24,692 bases of DNA, taken from positions 1 to 24,692 of IMG/VR virus record IMGVR_UViG_3300043567_000469; one strand, 5' to 3'. This document shows, piece by piece, positions 1 to 5,608 of the stretch. A model generated the notes under the pieces. The model did not search any database, had not been told where the DNA came from, and saw only the letters and a program-made list of their open reading frames with translations. The DNA comes from a virus. Position 1 is the stretch's first letter; each line of letters starts with the position of its first letter. The position numbers and the translations under genes were made by a program.

Positions 1-20
1 CGATTGTAGAGTTTAGTCAT
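1..20 (-). CDS. Start of a gene cut by the window edge
   Basis: An ATG at 20 opens a frame reading MTKLYN before the window ends. Its first 8 bases overlap the end of the preceding gene (GATGACTAA), the same 8-nt overlap used by other gene pairs here. Nothing can be said about function. Confidence 0.45.
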
Positions 21-189
21 CTTTTTTTACACAACTAATAAATCCACAACCTTCTTCACCACAACCACACACAACATAAGAATATTTTGTTGGTTGTTCA
101 ATTTCTCCTCGTTTTATTCTTGAATTTAGAATATTCTGTGCTCTTACGGCAGCAGAAAGGTCTTTAGGTGTCATCCAACGAAAACTCAT
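13..189 (-). CDS. Small Cys-rich hypothetical protein, 58 aa
   Basis: A 58-residue frame begins MSFRWMTPKDLSAAV and ends with a cysteine cluster, CGCGEEGCGFISC at about residues 41-53. Four cysteines in this arrangement could bind zinc, which is inference. The start overlaps the upstream stop by 4 nt (ATGA), so translation is probably coupled to the 80-aa gene before it. I do not recognise a family. The compact fit between two neighbours supports a real gene. Confidence 0.65.
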   Translation of the reverse strand: MSFRWMTPKDLSAAVRAQNILNSRIKRGEIEQPTKYSYVVCGCGEEGCGFISCVKKDD

Positions 190-428
190 TTTACTACCTC
201 ACACATAGGAAAGATTTTAGTTCTTGAAATAAATCCTGGTTTTGTATATTTTTCTCTGTATTCTGCTGCGAACTCTTTTGCTTCTTCTTTGGTTTCAAAA
301 ACTCCAAAGTATCTATGAAGTCCCTCTACACCTTCATATTTGTTATAAAGTCCCACTATCCACTTATGAGAATGTTCTGGGTAGGTGTCGTTTTCGGCAA
401 TCCAGTCGTAGTATGCATCCTTATTCAT
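186..428 (-). CDS. Hypothetical protein, 80 aa
   Basis: The frame starts MNKDAYYDWIAENDTYPEHS and is rich in aromatic and acidic residues, with no signal peptide or membrane segment. The segment around RYFGVFETKEEAKEFAAEYR (residues 40-59) looks like a strand followed by an acidic helix, a layout common in small phage alpha/beta proteins. It overlaps both neighbours by 4 nt (ATGA), placing it inside a coupled operon. No function can be assigned. Confidence 0.75.
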   Translation of the reverse strand: MNKDAYYDWIAENDTYPEHSHKWIVGLYNKYEGVEGLHRYFGVFETKEEAKEFAAEYREKYTKPGFISRTKIFPMCEVVK

Positions 429-694
429 TTCAGTTCCTCTTCAACTTTCTCAATCTCAAAGATAGCATTTAGAAACTCCAGACCATACTTACCAACAACC
501 CAAGCATCCTTATCCTCAAAAAATCGGTCTCCAACTGTTCTCATATTATAGCATTCTTTGTCTTTATCAAAGAAAGCAACGACATAGCAATACTCTCTTT
601 CCTCACAACCATCTACTTCTGCCTTATACCAGCGGATAAGTTCATACTTTTTGTTACAGGTGCTCCATCTAAATTCTATGTTTCTAAATCTCAT
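425..694 (-). CDS. Hypothetical protein, 89 aa
   Basis: The frame starts MRFRNIEFRWSTCNKKYELI. The N-terminal half has alternating beta-type residues, and the C-terminus is a charged helix ending EIEKVEEELK. Five cysteines are scattered without a clear metal-binding pattern. It overlaps the upstream and downstream genes by 4 nt each. Family not recognised. Confidence 0.75.
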   Translation of the reverse strand: MRFRNIEFRWSTCNKKYELIRWYKAEVDGCEEREYCYVVAFFDKDKECYNMRTVGDRFFEDKDAWVVGKYGLEFLNAIFEIEKVEEELK

Positions 695-864
695 TCTTCA
701 TCCTCCGCAGGAAACAGATTAGCATACTCTTCATCAGTAAGAGTAAGATACTCTACATCAGCATATCGGTGTTCTTCGGCATACACCAGTTGATAGTGAA
801 CAAAGTCAGTCAAACTGGTGCTGCCGTATTCTACGACACCATCAACAAGGCAAAGGTAGTTCAT
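691..864 (-). CDS. Small acidic hypothetical protein, 57 aa
   Basis: The frame reads MNYLCLVDGVVEYGSTSLTD onward and ends in the acidic tail PAEDEE. It fits exactly between two neighbours with 4-nt ATGA overlaps at both ends, which is the main evidence that it is expressed. It has no membrane segment and no recognisable motif. Confidence 0.7.
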   Translation of the reverse strand: MNYLCLVDGVVEYGSTSLTDFVHYQLVYAEEHRYADVEYLTLTDEEYANLFPAEDEE

Positions 865-1076
865 TCAATAATTTCCCAATCTTTACAAGTTTTGTCACCG
901 AAACGATTACTGCCAGTACGAATACTGACCCAGAAACTGTACTTACGATTTTCAGAAACGAGGAACCAATCACCATCACATTCCTGTTCCACAGTACAAA
1001 CAGGATTACCTTCCATAATGTTGAATAATCTATTTTTAGATTTACTGGATTTAGGTTTGACTGTGACCTTTCGCAT
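861..1076 (-). CDS. Hypothetical protein, 71 aa, first gene of a block
   Basis: The frame starts MRKVTVKPKSSKSKNRLFNI, a basic head followed by a beta-rich body with three cysteines and DGDWFLVSENRKYSFWVSIR near the middle. It is the first gene after the TATAAT module at 1099-1157, so it leads the transcript running toward the left edge. The leader is short. Family not recognised. Confidence 0.75.
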   Translation of the reverse strand: MRKVTVKPKSSKSKNRLFNIMEGNPVCTVEQECDGDWFLVSENRKYSFWVSIRTGSNRFGDKTCKDWEIIE

Positions 1077-1098
1077 CGGTTTGTTTGTTTATAAAGTC

Positions 1099-1157
1099 AT
1101 TATACAACCAAAAAGGGCACCCGTGAAGTGCCCTTGTGCCAGTTTGTCAAGTGTCTC
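1099..1157 (-). promoter_or_regulatory. Terminator-promoter module 1
   Basis: Read on the minus strand, this holds GACACTTGACAAACTGGCACA, then an 8-bp stem hairpin (AAGGGCAC/GTGCCCTT, plus positions 1113-1120 and 1128-1135) followed by Ts, then TATAAT at 1104-1099. It lies directly after the stop of the 76-aa gene and before the 71-aa gene. The hairpin should end upstream transcription and the -10 box restart it. A TTGACA is present but about 40 bases from the -10, too far for a normal -35. Confidence 0.65.
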
Positions 1158-1386
1158 AACTTCCCCAAGTAATACCAAATAGTTCAAAAGCAAATCCAAA
1201 CTTCCAACACCAGAAGATAATATCAATCAAACGATTGTTTCCAATTCCAATTTGAAGATAAGGAAGGTCAGGATATCCGTTCCAGTAGAAACTGAATTGT
1301 AAAAATGAACGCCTCTTACCTTTGAGTAAAGTGAAGACATACTCTGGTCCAAAGTCTTCTTTCCTATAAAAATCAATAAGTTTCAT
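1156..1386 (-). CDS. Aromatic-rich hypothetical protein, 76 aa
   Basis: The frame starts MKLIDFYRKEDFGPEYVFTL. The C-terminal third (around LIDIIFWCWKFGFAFELFGI) is very hydrophobic and could be membrane-associated, although charged residues interrupt it. It overlaps the upstream gene by 4 nt and ends right before module 1, so it is the last gene of its transcription unit. Function unknown. Confidence 0.7.
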   Translation of the reverse strand: MKLIDFYRKEDFGPEYVFTLLKGKRRSFLQFSFYWNGYPDLPYLQIGIGNNRLIDIIFWCWKFGFAFELFGITWGS

Positions 1387-1580
1387 TCTACTATTTCCTG
1401 TGCTAATTGAAGTAAATCTTGTTTATCCAGAACAATCATATCATTCTGGGCATTATAAAACTTCACGGTTTCGGCAGCAACCTGTAGAATTGCGGAAACC
1501 AGTTTCTCTTCGGTATCGGCACCCTGATTGTTTCTACAGTCCCATACCGCTTTCATAAACTCCTGTGCTCTTTCAGTCAT
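1383..1580 (-). CDS. Helical hypothetical protein, 65 aa
   Basis: The frame reads MTERAQEFMKAVWDCRNNQG and continues as amphipathic helix-forming sequence to QLAQEIVE. No motif is recognised. It overlaps the upstream 55-aa gene by 8 nt and the downstream gene by 4 nt, consistent with coupled translation. Confidence 0.75.
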   Translation of the reverse strand: MTERAQEFMKAVWDCRNNQGADTEEKLVSAILQVAAETVKFYNAQNDMIVLDKQDLLQLAQEIVE

Positions 1581-1740
1581 TTCTCATAATGATAAGTTTT
1601 CCCAGTATTATACCATAATAAGTTTGTGTGGTACTATCACCTTCACATCGTTTGATTTCAAGTTTTGTAAGATGAATGAGACTTTGGATTTCTTCTTTAC
1701 TTAAGTTCCAGTCTGTGAGATTATGTTCGGTTACTTCCAT
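1573..1740 (-). CDS. Small hypothetical protein, 55 aa
   Basis: An ATG at 1740 opens a frame reading MEVTEHNLTDWNLSKEEIQS and ending IIMRND. It overlaps the end of the upstream membrane protein by 20 nt and the start of the downstream gene by 8 nt. The sequence suggests two short helices (SKEEIQSLIHLTKLEIKR) before a beta segment. A TATAAT-like string near 1602-1607 lies inside this gene and is more likely coding sequence than promoter. Confidence 0.6.
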   Translation of the reverse strand: MEVTEHNLTDWNLSKEEIQSLIHLTKLEIKRCEGDSTTQTYYGIILGKLIIMRND

Positions 1741-1942
1741 TTACACAACGCTGTATTTCATAATTTGGAAAATGGTGAGTACGAAGGGCATTATAGACAA
1801 TAAATGCATTTGTAATAAAAATGGACAAAAACATTATAAGACGGACAACTGCCACTTGGTCGGCTTCTTTATCATTCTTACCCGACTTTTCACCTAATGA
1901 TTTTGCGATAATTCTCCATACACTATTTTTCTGGTTCTTCAT
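1721..1942 (-). CDS. Small single-pass membrane protein, 73 aa
   Basis: Starting at the ATG at 1942 (MKNQKNSVWRIIAKSL), a basic and acidic head is followed by one clear transmembrane stretch, RLIMFLSIFITNAFIVYNAL, at about residues 34-53. The start is chosen because GGAG lies 3 nt upstream; an in-frame TTG at 1960 would add six residues. It overlaps the upstream gene by 20 nt. It probably sits in the host inner membrane; role unknown. Confidence 0.65.
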   Translation of the reverse strand: MKNQKNSVWRIIAKSLGEKSGKNDKEADQVAVVRLIMFLSIFITNAFIVYNALRTHHFPNYEIQRCVNGSNRT

Positions 1943-2117
1943 AATCTCCAATAATTTCAATACTATCCCACTTGTCCGGATACACTAGCATACAAACATC
2001 TCTAACTTTATGGTCGTAGGTTTCAACGCAGATTGTAATGTACTGATTTGAGATGAACCTTACGACTCCGGTATGATTTTTGTATTTAACTAAAAGACCT
2101 TCGGTGAATGTCATCAT
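1923..2117 (-). CDS. Small beta-rich conserved phage protein, 64 aa
   Basis: The frame begins MMTFTEGLLVKYKNHTGVVR and alternates hydrophobic and polar residues through FISNQYITICVE, suggesting a small beta barrel of the SH3/KOW kind. The start at 2117 gives a 4-nt ATGA overlap with the upstream gene; an in-frame GTG at 2126 and a second ATG at 2114 also exist. Similar short proteins occur in cyanophages as I remember them, but no function is known. Confidence 0.7.
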   Translation of the reverse strand: MMTFTEGLLVKYKNHTGVVRFISNQYITICVETYDHKVRDVCMLVYPDKWDSIEIIGDYEEPEK

Positions 2118-2404
2118 ACAAAACACATTTCCAGCGATGTTTTCTTCAGCGGCATAGCAGTATAAGGAGTTGTATTATCTATGCTGACTTGTTTACCAAT
2201 TGTCTTTGAATTCACCGGAGCATAGTATTCTTTTTTCTTTGGAGAATAGAAACCCCATACTGTTTTGGTGGGGGCACCAAGATTGTAATCAAACTTACGA
2301 GTACAGCACAACCAAATACGAATGGTTCTTGTATTGAACTGTTCGTACTCATAAGAATAATCTTTTGTGGGTGCCTTATGCGGAAACTCAATCAATAGTG
2401 ACAT
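2114..2404 (-). CDS. Hypothetical protein, 96 aa
   Basis: The frame from ATG 2404 reads MSLLIEFPHKAPTKDYSYEY. A GTG at 2416 would add four residues, but the ATG overlaps the upstream stop more tightly (17 nt). The middle contains tryptophan and paired cysteines (RIWLCCTRKF), and the C-terminal half is lysine/threonine rich. No known domain is recognised. Confidence 0.65.
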   Translation of the reverse strand: MSLLIEFPHKAPTKDYSYEYEQFNTRTIRIWLCCTRKFDYNLGAPTKTVWGFYSPKKKEYYAPVNSKTIGKQVSIDNTTPYTAMPLKKTSLEMCFV

Positions 2405-2558
2405 CAGGAACAGCACGAAGAAACTGAGGATTATGCCCTAAGGCAAGATATGATTGAAGTTTTTGGTCGGATTCTTCTCTTGTAAGACCGGATGCCGATT
2501 CATCAATCAGCGCCCAACCATTTGTAAACATTTCTTCAATACGATAAAGTTGTGTCAT
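2388..2558 (-). CDS. Conserved small cyanophage protein, 56 aa
   Basis: The frame reads MTQLYRIEEMFTNGWALIDE and ends FLRAVPDVTID. The segments MTQLYRIEE, GWxLIDE and LRAVPD match a short protein I remember as recurring in T4-like cyanophages, though I cannot check this. It overlaps the upstream gene by 4 nt. Predicted soluble; function unknown. Confidence 0.75.
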   Translation of the reverse strand: MTQLYRIEEMFTNGWALIDESASGLTREESDQKLQSYLALGHNPQFLRAVPDVTID

Positions 2559-2785
2559 GTGGTAAATGTCTCCAGAATGCCGGACTCATACTCATCAACA
2601 AGAGCAAACTTTTGTGCCGTGATTATTTTTTCCATAATACGGTCAACATAGCGATCATCAAAGGATTGTTCCTGTGATAAAATCTGAAATGCTTCTGTGT
2701 CTGACTCGGCAATCAGATTGATGATTCCACCATATTCAGAGGAAGGAAAAGGAACCCAATAATCAACAATGTACAAATACTTCAT
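2555..2785 (-). CDS. Conserved small cyanophage protein, 76 aa
   Basis: The frame begins MKYLYIVDYWVPFPSSEYGG and continues with an alpha/beta pattern (IINLIAESDTEAFQILSQEQ) resembling small conserved cyanophage proteins with a YWVPFPxSEYGG head. It overlaps the downstream 56-aa gene by 4 nt and follows the 56-aa GTG-start gene by 13 nt. No catalytic motif is visible. Confidence 0.75.
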   Translation of the reverse strand: MKYLYIVDYWVPFPSSEYGGIINLIAESDTEAFQILSQEQSFDDRYVDRIMEKIITAQKFALVDEYESGILETFTT

Positions 2786-2798
2786 TTCTTGTCTTTAA

Positions 2799-2969
2799 TT
2801 ACTTTTCAATTTTAGCAGAATGTTGCACACAAGTCAACTGGCGTCTCAACTCACAGCGAACAGGAATCAAATGGCGGGAGATAAAGATTTCCCACTGATT
2901 ACCCTCAACCAGTTTCATCACATTCTCCAGTTGTTCCAGAGCAAGTAGAATCTTAATATCGTTTTTCAC
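2799..2969 (-). CDS. Small helical protein with GTG start, 56 aa
   Basis: A GTG at 2969 opens a frame reading MKNDIKILLALEQLENVMKL and ending SAKIEK. The GTG overlaps the upstream stop as GTGA, the same coupling used by its ATG neighbours, and this is why the start is chosen. It is amphipathic with two cysteines in the C-terminal third. Family not recognised. Confidence 0.65.
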   Translation of the reverse strand: MKNDIKILLALEQLENVMKLVEGNQWEIFISRHLIPVRCELRRQLTCVQHSAKIEK

Positions 2970-3109
2970 AGAAACTCCGCAACAAAGTAATCAACCGTCA
3001 GTTCCAGTTTGGCAGCGGTATTCTCAATATATTCATCAATCAATTCGGGAGCATCCTGCTGAAGAATGGCATAGTAACTATACCAGAGAGGAGAAAGAAC
3101 TTCATTCAT
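2966..3109 (-). CDS. Small acidic helical protein, 47 aa
   Basis: The 47-residue frame MNEVLSPLWYSYYAILQQDA continues through an acidic helix to YFVAEFL. It is linked by a 4-nt overlap at each end (ATGA upstream, GTGA downstream). The tight packing and clean amphipathic pattern support a real gene. Function unknown. Confidence 0.65.
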   Translation of the reverse strand: MNEVLSPLWYSYYAILQQDAPELIDEYIENTAAKLELTVDYFVAEFL

Positions 3110-3255
3110 TTGGAATAACGACAATCAGGATGGGGTTGTGGAAGTGAGGCACATACAGAATCATATGCCTTGAAGAGCTCTACATCACGTTTGGCAAGTG
3201 CTGCATTATACATCAAAATGCCAATAAATGCAAGAAAAATGTAAGTGACTTTCAT
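3106..3255 (-). CDS. Small exported or membrane-anchored peptide, 49 aa
   Basis: The frame MKVTYIFLAFIGILMYNAAL then AKRDVELFK has a positively charged start, a hydrophobic core (residues 4-20) and an A-L-A cleavage-like site near residue 21. The remainder is about 28 residues with two cysteines (C35, C45) that could form a disulfide in the periplasm. It could be a Sec-exported peptide or a single-pass membrane protein. It overlaps its neighbours as TGATG upstream and ATGA downstream. Confidence 0.65.
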   Translation of the reverse strand: MKVTYIFLAFIGILMYNAALAKRDVELFKAYDSVCASLPQPHPDCRYSK

Positions 3256-3488
3256 CAGCAGGCACCATTCATAGGGTTGACATTAGCAGGTTGAGTATTG
3301 AATCCGGTCACTTCATAACCAAGACCAATACGCTCATCACACTCACGCTCAAAGTCACGTTTGGTGATACATTTGGTGCTCATTACATCCACACCCTGAA
3401 ACTTGAGAACCTTGTAGATAAACTGAGTATCACCTGCCACGGGGAAATAATCCACAACCATCGTGCCGGTGGTAGAAGTGAGTTGCAT
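3255..3488 (-). CDS. Hypothetical protein, 77 aa, first gene of a block
   Basis: The frame starts MQLTSTTGTMVVDYFPVAGD. It looks beta-rich followed by a helix (CITKRDFERECDERIGLGYE) and ends in NGAC. It is the first gene after module 2, whose TATAAT lies about 26 nt upstream. A leader AAGGT may act as a ribosome site but is rather far from the ATG. Family not recognised. Confidence 0.7.
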   Translation of the reverse strand: MQLTSTTGTMVVDYFPVAGDTQFIYKVLKFQGVDVMSTKCITKRDFERECDERIGLGYEVTGFNTQPANVNPMNGAC

Positions 3489-3497
3489 CTGGTGTTC

Positions 3498-3568
3498 CGT
3501 TGATTACCTTGTAATTATAGGGCATCAGCAGCACCACAGGAGTGCCGCTGTGCCAGTTTGGAAATTGG
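3498..3568 (-). promoter_or_regulatory. Terminator-promoter module 2 (leader class A)
   Basis: On the minus strand this reads CCAATTTCCAAACTGGCACA, then an imperfect hairpin (GCGGCAC/GTGCTGC, plus 3528-3534 and 3542-3548), then TATAAT at 3519-3514, then the leader TACAAGGTAATCAAC. The same leader follows the -10 in modules 3 and 5. The layout suggests a terminator for upstream RNA and a promoter for the 77-aa gene. Confidence 0.6.
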
Positions 3569-3722
3569 TTTTGAGTGTCTGGGATACCATAGGCAGCGGT
3601 CGGTGCTTGGAGAGGCACCCAGACCCCTTGCAAACACTAGGGTCAAAACCTGATTTTTTGCGATTTTCGCCCAACAGGCAGTATGACAGGGACCGTGCAG
3701 GCAGAATCCGCTGTTTTTTGAA
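3569..3722 (-). other. Structured GC-rich stretch, candidate non-coding RNA
   Basis: This gap between two coupled gene blocks is visibly more G/C-rich than its neighbours and carries no convincing gene. On the minus strand it holds small inverted repeats: GCGA-AAA-TCGC, GACCC...GGGTC (13-nt loop) and GGTGC...GCACC (8-nt loop). A TATAAT overlaps the upstream stop codon at 3727-3722, and module 2's hairpin lies at the other end, so an RNA of roughly 180 nt could be made. It could instead be a decayed gene. Function unknown. Confidence 0.3.
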
Positions 3723-3723
3723 A

Positions 3724-3933
3724 TTATACTCCTTTCAGAATAAGACGCTCCGAAATACACATCGACAGTTCCGCAGCAACCATATCATCCACATTACCAA
3801 GTTTGGATTGAATCGCATCAGGAATCAATTGTACCATCAAGTCAAAAAACTCAGGTTGGTCCATAATATAATCGGCAACATCCTTAGAGAGTGCCTCAGA
3901 CAGTTTGATGATTGTGTTATTGGAGAGTGCCAT
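3724..3933 (-). CDS. Conserved small cyanophage protein, 69 aa
   Basis: The frame reads MALSNNTIIKLSEALSKDVA and is helical throughout, with FMVQ/LIPDAIQSKLG-type sequence in the middle. This resembles a small conserved cyanophage protein with a MALSxxTIIKLSxAL start, from memory only. It starts 2 nt after the preceding stop. The stop TAA overlaps a TATAAT at 3722-3727. Function unknown. Confidence 0.75.
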   Translation of the reverse strand: MALSNNTIIKLSEALSKDVADYIMDQPEFFDLMVQLIPDAIQSKLGNVDDMVAAELSMCISERLILKGV

Positions 3934-3935
3934 AA

Positions 3936-4103
3936 TTAAGCAGGAGTGACTTCAACGGAACGGATAAGATTTGTGCGGTCTTGTGCCAGGCAATCATCGA
4001 CAATCTTACCACAGGATGAACGTGAGCGAATCATACGTTCTTCAAATACATTCTCATTCTCATCAGGAACCCAGTACTCAATCACCATACGATAGTTCTT
4101 CAT
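3936..4103 (-). CDS. Small hypothetical protein, 55 aa
   Basis: The frame MKNYRMVIEYWVPDENENVF continues with EERMIRSRSSCGKIVDDCLA and ends EVTPA. It overlaps the upstream gene by 4 nt (ATGA) and ends 2 nt before the next start. One strand, a helix and two cysteines are visible; no family is recognised. Confidence 0.7.
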   Translation of the reverse strand: MKNYRMVIEYWVPDENENVFEERMIRSRSSCGKIVDDCLAQDRTNLIRSVEVTPA

Positions 4104-4336
4104 TTGCGGGGAAACACAAGATTGTACTTGGAAATCAAAAGGTCACGGACAAGTTCACGGTCAATACTATCACCACAGAACTCTTCATTCTTAATTTGAA
4201 GAATCTGAATCAAATCATCGGTTGCTTGCTGAATCAGGGGAAGAGTTGCGCCCATAGGATAGATTCCACCTTCACCATAGAAGGAGAAAACATAATCCAC
4301 AAACTCATCAAGTTGTTGCTCAGTTTGAGTCATCAT
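4100..4336 (-). CDS. Conserved small cyanophage protein, 78 aa
   Basis: From the ATG at 4336 the frame reads MMTQTEQQLDEFVDYVFSFY, then GEGGIYPMGAT and a helical tail with GDSIDRELVRDLL. The start is chosen because GAAGG lies 8 nt upstream; the longer frame to 4378 would run into the previous gene. The FYGxGGIY and GDSxDRExVRDL strings recall a conserved cyanophage family of unknown function. Confidence 0.75.
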   Translation of the reverse strand: MMTQTEQQLDEFVDYVFSFYGEGGIYPMGATLPLIQQATDDLIQILQIKNEEFCGDSIDRELVRDLLISKYNLVFPRK

Positions 4337-4337
4337 T

Positions 4338-4535
4338 TCAGTTACCTTCAGCAATTTGATTGAGAACGTTACGGGCAAACTTCATAAAACCATAAGCAGT
4401 CACATCATCAACAGAATAACCATCCAACATATCAGAACCGTTGTAGGTGTTGACAATCATCAGGCAGGCATCATAAAGTGCCGCTTGGTGCTCCTCTTTA
4501 GAATGAAAGGAGATGGCGCTGTAAGAAGGAAGCAT
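4338..4535 (-). CDS. Small helical hypothetical protein, 65 aa
   Basis: The frame starts MLPSYSAISFHSKEEHQAAL and is mainly helical, ending VLNQIAEGN. It leads the block after module 3, with the -10 about 30 nt upstream of the ATG. Its stop lies just before the next ATG. No motif is recognised. Confidence 0.75.
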   Translation of the reverse strand: MLPSYSAISFHSKEEHQAALYDACLMIVNTYNGSDMLDGYSVDDVTAYGFMKFARNVLNQIAEGN

Positions 4536-4550
4536 CTGGGGCGGTGTCCG

Positions 4551-4622
4551 TTGATTACCTTGTAATTATACTGCCTGCATCAGGCGGTTCGGGAACCAGT
4601 GTGCCACTTTGGGAGCTGGCAC
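4551..4622 (-). promoter_or_regulatory. Terminator-promoter module 3 (leader class A)
   Basis: On the minus strand a GTGCCA...TGGCAC dyad (4622-4601) is followed by two small hairpins (GGTT/AACC and GCCTG/CAGGC), then TATAAT at 4570-4565 and the leader TACAAGGTAATCAAC. Unusually, the last codons and the TAA stop of the metallopeptidase-like gene run right through the module, so the stop codon is part of the -10 box. Confidence 0.6.
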
Positions 4623-5063
4623 ACCCTGTTTATCAATTAAGTACTCCACATATAGGGTTTCTTCTTGCTCTCGTGCCTCTATTTCGTGTGGTTGATGCCA
4701 ATAGTCGTAATCTTCCATACATTCTTTACCATAATACATTTTTCCACGTTTCTGGCGGAGAGAACCGACTACCCACTGCCTCAGGTGGGTCAGTTCGTGA
4801 AAAAGAGTTTTTATATACAACTCCTCATCCATATAGGTATTCAGTTCAATCAGGAACTCTCTGGGGCGGTAGGTTTCGCCCAGAACATCACACCACCCAT
4901 AAACACCCTCACGCCTCAATCCACGGTGAACAATCTCAACATAGATTTTGTGGCGTGGAAAGAACTTATTCAAAAACCAAGAGGTAACATCTTCGCAAGT
5001 GCGCTTGCGAAAACCATATCCAGAAATAGCGATGACAGATTGCATAACCAGTGCATAAACCAA
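4566..5063 (-). CDS. Putative zinc metallopeptidase (HExxH)
   Basis: This protein of about 165 residues has HELTHLRQW near residues 89-97, a classic HExxH zinc site. About 35 residues later a second conserved acidic stretch, HEIEAREQEE, could supply the third ligand, as in SprT-like and related gluzincin folds. The substrate is unknown. The frame extends to a TTG at 5063 (MVYALVMQSV); an ATG at 5045 is the alternative start, and neither has a good ribosome site. The last 19 or so residues are encoded by module 3, suggesting that the module was inserted at, or has evolved into, the gene end. It is the last gene of its transcription unit. Confidence 0.7.
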   Translation of the reverse strand: MVYALVMQSVIAISGYGFRKRTCEDVTSWFLNKFFPRHKIYVEIVHRGLRREGVYGWCDVLGETYRPREFLIELNTYMDEELYIKTLFHELTHLRQWVVGSLRQKRGKMYYGKECMEDYDYWHQPHEIEAREQEETLYVEYLIDKQGVPAPKVAHWFPNRLMQAV

Positions 5064-5090
5064 AGAAAGGACGAAATAAAAATAAGTTTA

Positions 5091-5180
5091 TCAGTCTTTG
5101 TCATTATTTGAATGTAAACAGTAATTAAAGAATAGACACAGTGTTGCCAATCCTAACCACCAAAAGAAAATTGTAAGCAT
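5091..5180 (-). CDS. Tiny membrane peptide, 29 aa
   Basis: Two bases after the upstream stop, an ATG at 5180 opens MLTIFFWWLGLATLCLFFNY followed by CLHSNNDKD. One strong hydrophobic helix (about 18 residues) and a short polar tail make it a plausible single-pass membrane peptide. Its position in a coupled operon is the main support. Confidence 0.5.
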   Translation of the reverse strand: MLTIFFWWLGLATLCLFFNYCLHSNNDKD

Positions 5181-5182
5181 AA

Positions 5183-5608
5183 TCAGCAACCAAACATTAG
5201 AGCACCGAGTCCGGCACCAAAAATACCCCACGAATTACTTCTCTTATTTCCATAAGAATAGTTGTAACTACCAGAGTTACGATTGCGAGTATAGTTAGAA
5301 TTGTAGTTGTATCCGGTTTGACCTGAGAGAGCAGTCGCTAGTCCATAACCAACGGCAGCACCCGCAGCAGGGTTACAAACTCTCTGTCGCTGATAGGTTG
5401 GATTCCAGTTACCACCACTTACCTGATTACAAGGAACATTATAGGATTGAGTCTGAACTCCACCCGGATAGTAGTTTCCGTACTGGTCATAACCACCAGG
5501 AACATATACTTCCTGATATTGAGTACAGACACCGTATTGATTCACTTGCTGTGCCATCACGGGCATTGGGACAAACAGAAGTGCGGAGAGAAGAAGAAGT
5601 TTTTTCAT
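5183..5608 (-). CDS. Exported Tyr/Asn/Gly-rich protein, 141 aa
   Basis: From the ATG at 5608 the protein starts with a classic Sec signal peptide, MKKLLLLSALLFVPMPVMA, with cleavage likely before QQVNQ. The mature part is rich in Tyr, Asn, Gln and Gly, contains CTQYQEVYVPGGYDQYGNYY, and has four cysteines. Near residue 93 and at the C-terminus are glycine-zipper-like segments (AAGAAVGYGLATAL and FGAGLGALMFG). This suggests a periplasmic or envelope-associated protein made during infection. The start is supported by the 4-nt ATGA overlap; a longer frame to 5635 would lose the signal peptide layout. Similar exported proteins exist in cyanophages as I remember them. Role unknown. Confidence 0.8.
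   Translation of the reverse strand: MKKLLLLSALLFVPMPVMAQQVNQYGVCTQYQEVYVPGGYDQYGNYYPGGVQTQSYNVPCNQVSGGNWNPTYQRQRVCNPAAGAAVGYGLATALSGQTGYNYNSNYTRNRNSGSYNYSYGNKRSNSWGIFGAGLGALMFGC

Noticed and set aside
3430-3633. Minus-strand frame starting MQGVWVPLQAPT and another at 3515-3760
   Set aside because: Both cross module 2 (hairpin and TATAAT) and the 3569-3722 stretch, and the composition does not look like protein. They may be decayed coding sequence, but support is lacking.
3463-3939. A 158-residue open frame on the plus strand
   Set aside because: It runs opposite to well-supported minus-strand genes and through module 2, lacks a ribosome site and has no recognisable domain.
4544-4987. A 147-residue plus-strand frame
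   Set aside because: It is antisense to the HExxH protein and has no recognisable domain.
4971-5102. A 44-codon minus-strand frame starting MTKTDKLIFISSFL
   Set aside because: It overlaps the metallopeptidase-like gene for most of its length and has no ribosome site. The upstream 29-aa membrane peptide is a better candidate.
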